Position numbers and translations under genes: made by a program. A DNA stretch of 14,360 nt from positions 1-14,360 of the forward strand of contig CALDOC010000513.1 in the NCBI GenBank assembly GCA_937914675.1. Direction: 5' to 3'. Within the stretch, counting starts at the first letter, position 1. Each line of letters starts with the position of its first letter. The notes under the pieces are model-generated. The model made no database searches and was not told the origin of the DNA. It saw only the letters and a program-made list of their open reading frames with translations. This DNA comes from an uncultured Sulfurimonas sp. (lineage in GTDB: Bacteria > Campylobacterota > Campylobacteria > Campylobacterales > Sulfurimonadaceae). Below, piece by piece: positions 12,860 through 14,360 of the stretch.

Positions 12860-14320
12860 TTACGAAAAGATACTATCAACGCAGTATAGCCATGTAATCA
12901 CAGTAACTGGGCCGATCAGAGCCGTAATGGCTCCAAGAATCAAGAAATCTTTGGAATCCACTTTATTGCTTGCGTATACGATGGCGTTTGGTGGGGTCGA
13001 TACGACTAAGCTCATAGCGAAAGAAGCGCTTAACGCGACTCCAACCACGACCATTTGAGTCGAGTGCTCGCTTATCGTTATCGCGATCGCTATCACTATG
13101 GGAAGCATGATGTTTGCGGCGGCGGTGTTGCTCATAAAATTTGATATGATAACAATTAAATATGAAAAAATAAACATGACTAAAAGTATCGACAAGCCAT
13201 CGGTTGATATAAGCGTGGCGAACCACAAGTCAAGTCCCGTTTTTGAAACGGCCAGACCCAAACTCAAACCGCCTATGATTAGTATGATGACGTCCCATCT
13301 GATAGTGGCTATGTCATCGGCGTCTATTATCCCAAAAAGAGTAAACCCTATGATTGGTATCAGAGAGACGACGGTGGTTGGTATGTGATGAAGAGGACCG
13401 CTTAACCACATCAAGACGGTTAACGTAAATATAATCATGGTCACGTATTGTTTCCAACTAGGAACCGTGGGAATCTTGGAAAAATCCTTTGTCGAATTAT
13501 CAGAACGCTCTACCTCTTTTATCATTTGTATATCTATAAACGGCTCATTTGATGGATATAATTTAAGTATGACAAGCCGTAAAATCAAGGTAACCGCCAA
13601 AGCGGGAGGCAAAGCCATCACCATCCAAGCTATGAACGATGGAGCCTCTTCTCCCAATATCCCAACGGCGATCGCGTTTGGCGGAGTTCCGATAATCGTA
13701 GCCATGCCGCCTAAGTTCGCTCCAACCACGACAGCCAAAAAAATTGACTTTTTAAATGGATTTGACTCGTTGACGTTTCTCGACATGGGAATAAGTATGG
13801 TCATCATCATAGCGGCCGTGGCGGTGTTTGAGATGAACATCGAGAGTACAAAAGTGATGCCGATGAGTCCCGTGATTATGTTGTGAGGTTTGCTACCCAC
13901 GTAAAAAAGTATTGTTTTGGCCAACCAAAGGTCGAGCTTTGTTTTAGAAGCGGCCGCCGCCATGATGAAACCGGCTAAAAATAGAAATATGAGAGGTGAA
14001 GACCAAGGCTGTAAGTAAACTTTCCAATTATCCGAAGGAGTGGCAAAATCAAGGTTTGGAAAGCCCAAAAGAACGATTTCCAAGGCGATAATCAACAAGG
14101 ATACGGCAAAAGCCGGTATCGCTTCAGTCGTCCAAAGTCCAGCCGCAAAGAGCAATATGAACATGGTGTAAACGCCGTCTCGTTCCAATGCGTACGTGGG
14201 TATAAACGCAAGAGAAAAAGCCAACAAAAAAGACATGCTAAACGATATGAAAACGTATTTTTGCGACAAACGATAGGCTTCATCGATTAGCTGACTGAGA
14301 TAGCGTCTCGTATCTAACAA
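12860..14320 (-). CDS. SLC13/DASS-family anion:sodium symporter
   Basis: A 486-aa polytopic inner-membrane transporter of the divalent anion:sodium symporter family, which imports dicarboxylates, sulfate or similar anions. It shows the internal two-fold repeat of the family: FISNTATAAMM (162-172) with the first SNT motif, followed by GTPPNAIAVGI (211-221), and in the second half SNFMSNTAAANIMLP (393-407) with the second SNT, followed by STPPNAIVYAS (441-451). These hairpins hold the substrate and sodium sites. About a dozen hydrophobic stretches are visible, with a charged cytosolic loop near 255-290. The substrate cannot be read. The start is a TTG with no good ribosome site; the frame closes 8 codons upstream and no better in-frame start is seen, so the first 20 residues are uncertain. 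It stands alone, oriented like DUF445. Confidence 0.92.
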   Translation of the reverse strand: MLDTRRYLSQLIDEAYRLSQKYVFISFSMSFLLAFSLAFIPTYALERDGVYTMFILLFAAGLWTTEAIPAFAVSLLIIALEIVLLGFPNLDFATPSDNWKVYLQPWSSPLIFLFLAGFIMAAAASKTKLDLWLAKTILFYVGSKPHNIITGLIGITFVLSMFISNTATAAMMMTILIPMSRNVNESNPFKKSIFLAVVVGANLGGMATIIGTPPNAIAVGILGEEAPSFIAWMVMALPPALAVTLILRLVILKLYPSNEPFIDIQMIKEVERSDNSTKDFSKIPTVPSWKQYVTMIIFTLTVLMWLSGPLHHIPTTVVSLIPIIGFTLFGIIDADDIATIRWDVIILIIGGLSLGLAVSKTGLDLWFATLISTDGLSILLVMFIFSYLIVIISNFMSNTAAANIMLPIVIAIAITISEHSTQMVVVGVALSASFAMSLVVSTPPNAIVYASNKVDSKDFLILGAITALIGPVTVITWLYCVDSIFS

Positions 14321-14342
14321 TGTATCAACTTTTTCATTATGC

Positions 14343-14360
14343 TATATAGTTTACTATATA
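14343..14360. repeat. AT-rich inverted repeat upstream of the DASS gene (operator candidate)
   Basis: TATATAGT (14343-14350) and ACTATATA (14353-14360) are perfect reverse complements separated by TT, 23 nt before the transporter start. The element ends exactly at the window edge, so longer arms cannot be excluded. The base before the left arm is C, so a G after the window would extend it. AT-rich palindromes arise easily by chance. Confidence 0.4.

Noticed and set aside
12838..13058. Plus-strand open frame preceded by GGGAGGAG and GGAGG
   Set aside because: The purine runs look like ribosome sites, but the frame is antisense to the DASS C-terminus and encodes no recognisable protein; the runs are probably chance.
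13437..13886. 149-codon plus-strand open frame opposite the DASS transporter
   Set aside because: It is entirely antisense to a gene with clear family motifs, has no ribosome site, and its composition mirrors the complementary hydrophobic codons.
1..14360. CRISPR arrays, tRNA or rRNA genes, insertion sequences, phage genes
   Set aside because: No spaced direct repeats, no tRNA-like cloverleaf in the short spacers, no transposase or integrase motifs; nearly all the DNA is accounted for by housekeeping genes.

Overview
The window looks like a chromosomal segment of a Campylobacterota (epsilonproteobacterial) organism, most like Sulfurimonas and relatives. Four things point there: a FlgF whose N-terminus closely matches the FlgF/FlgG2 type of Campylobacter; an RpoD of about 623 aa, the size of Campylobacter RpoD; the gene run flgA-ubiX-coaD-tmk, which I recall as collinear in Campylobacter jejuni; and the pair hemL plus a small AtpZ-like membrane protein. 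The DNA is AT-rich and densely packed, with several genes starting on TTG or GTG. Several promoters have a good TATAAT -10 but no clear -35, as is typical of the housekeeping sigma in this group. Most of the window is core housekeeping and flagellar sequence. I found no convincing new defence, CRISPR or mobile system.

Layout. (1) 1-1393, minus strand: flgF, running off the left edge, with a textbook sigma-54 promoter, and upstream of it a secreted PAP2-family phosphatase. (2) 1532-4095, plus strand: rpoD and, 8 nt behind it, an unrecognised protein that looks like a PAS domain joined to a decayed histidine-kinase-like region. (3) 4085-6192, minus strand: hemL, an AtpZ/AtpI-like protein and a four-helix membrane protein in an overlapping operon, converging on the rpoD pair. 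(4) 6288-10732, plus strand: a tightly coupled operon of TonB/TolA-like protein, flgA, ubiX, coaD, tmk and an FkbM-type methyltransferase. It is transcribed divergently from hemL, and the two TATAAT boxes lie 26 bp apart. (5) 10766-11229, plus strand: two small charged proteins of 69 aa each, with their own promoter; a 9-bp inverted repeat brackets the -10. (6) 11230-12671: a strong 36-nt hairpin between convergent genes, then on the minus strand a YwqK/MORN-like protein, an intrinsic terminator and a DUF445 membrane protein. (7) 12860-14320, minus strand: an SLC13/DASS anion transporter, with an AT-rich inverted repeat just upstream at the window edge.

How the genes work together. FlgF (rod) and FlgA (P-ring chaperone) are flagellar, but only flgF has a sigma-54 promoter. 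FlgA instead travels with cofactor and nucleotide genes: UbiX makes prenyl-FMN, CoaD works on coenzyme A and Tmk makes dTDP. HemL makes 5-aminolevulinate for heme, and its operon partner resembles the ATP-synthase accessory protein AtpZ. The main points for a second look are the kinase-like partner of rpoD, the operator-like repeats at two promoters, the hairpin between the convergent genes (possibly a dispersed repeat), the missing start signals of the FkbM gene, and several starts that differ from the longest open frame. No stretch longer than 300 bases lacks a gene.
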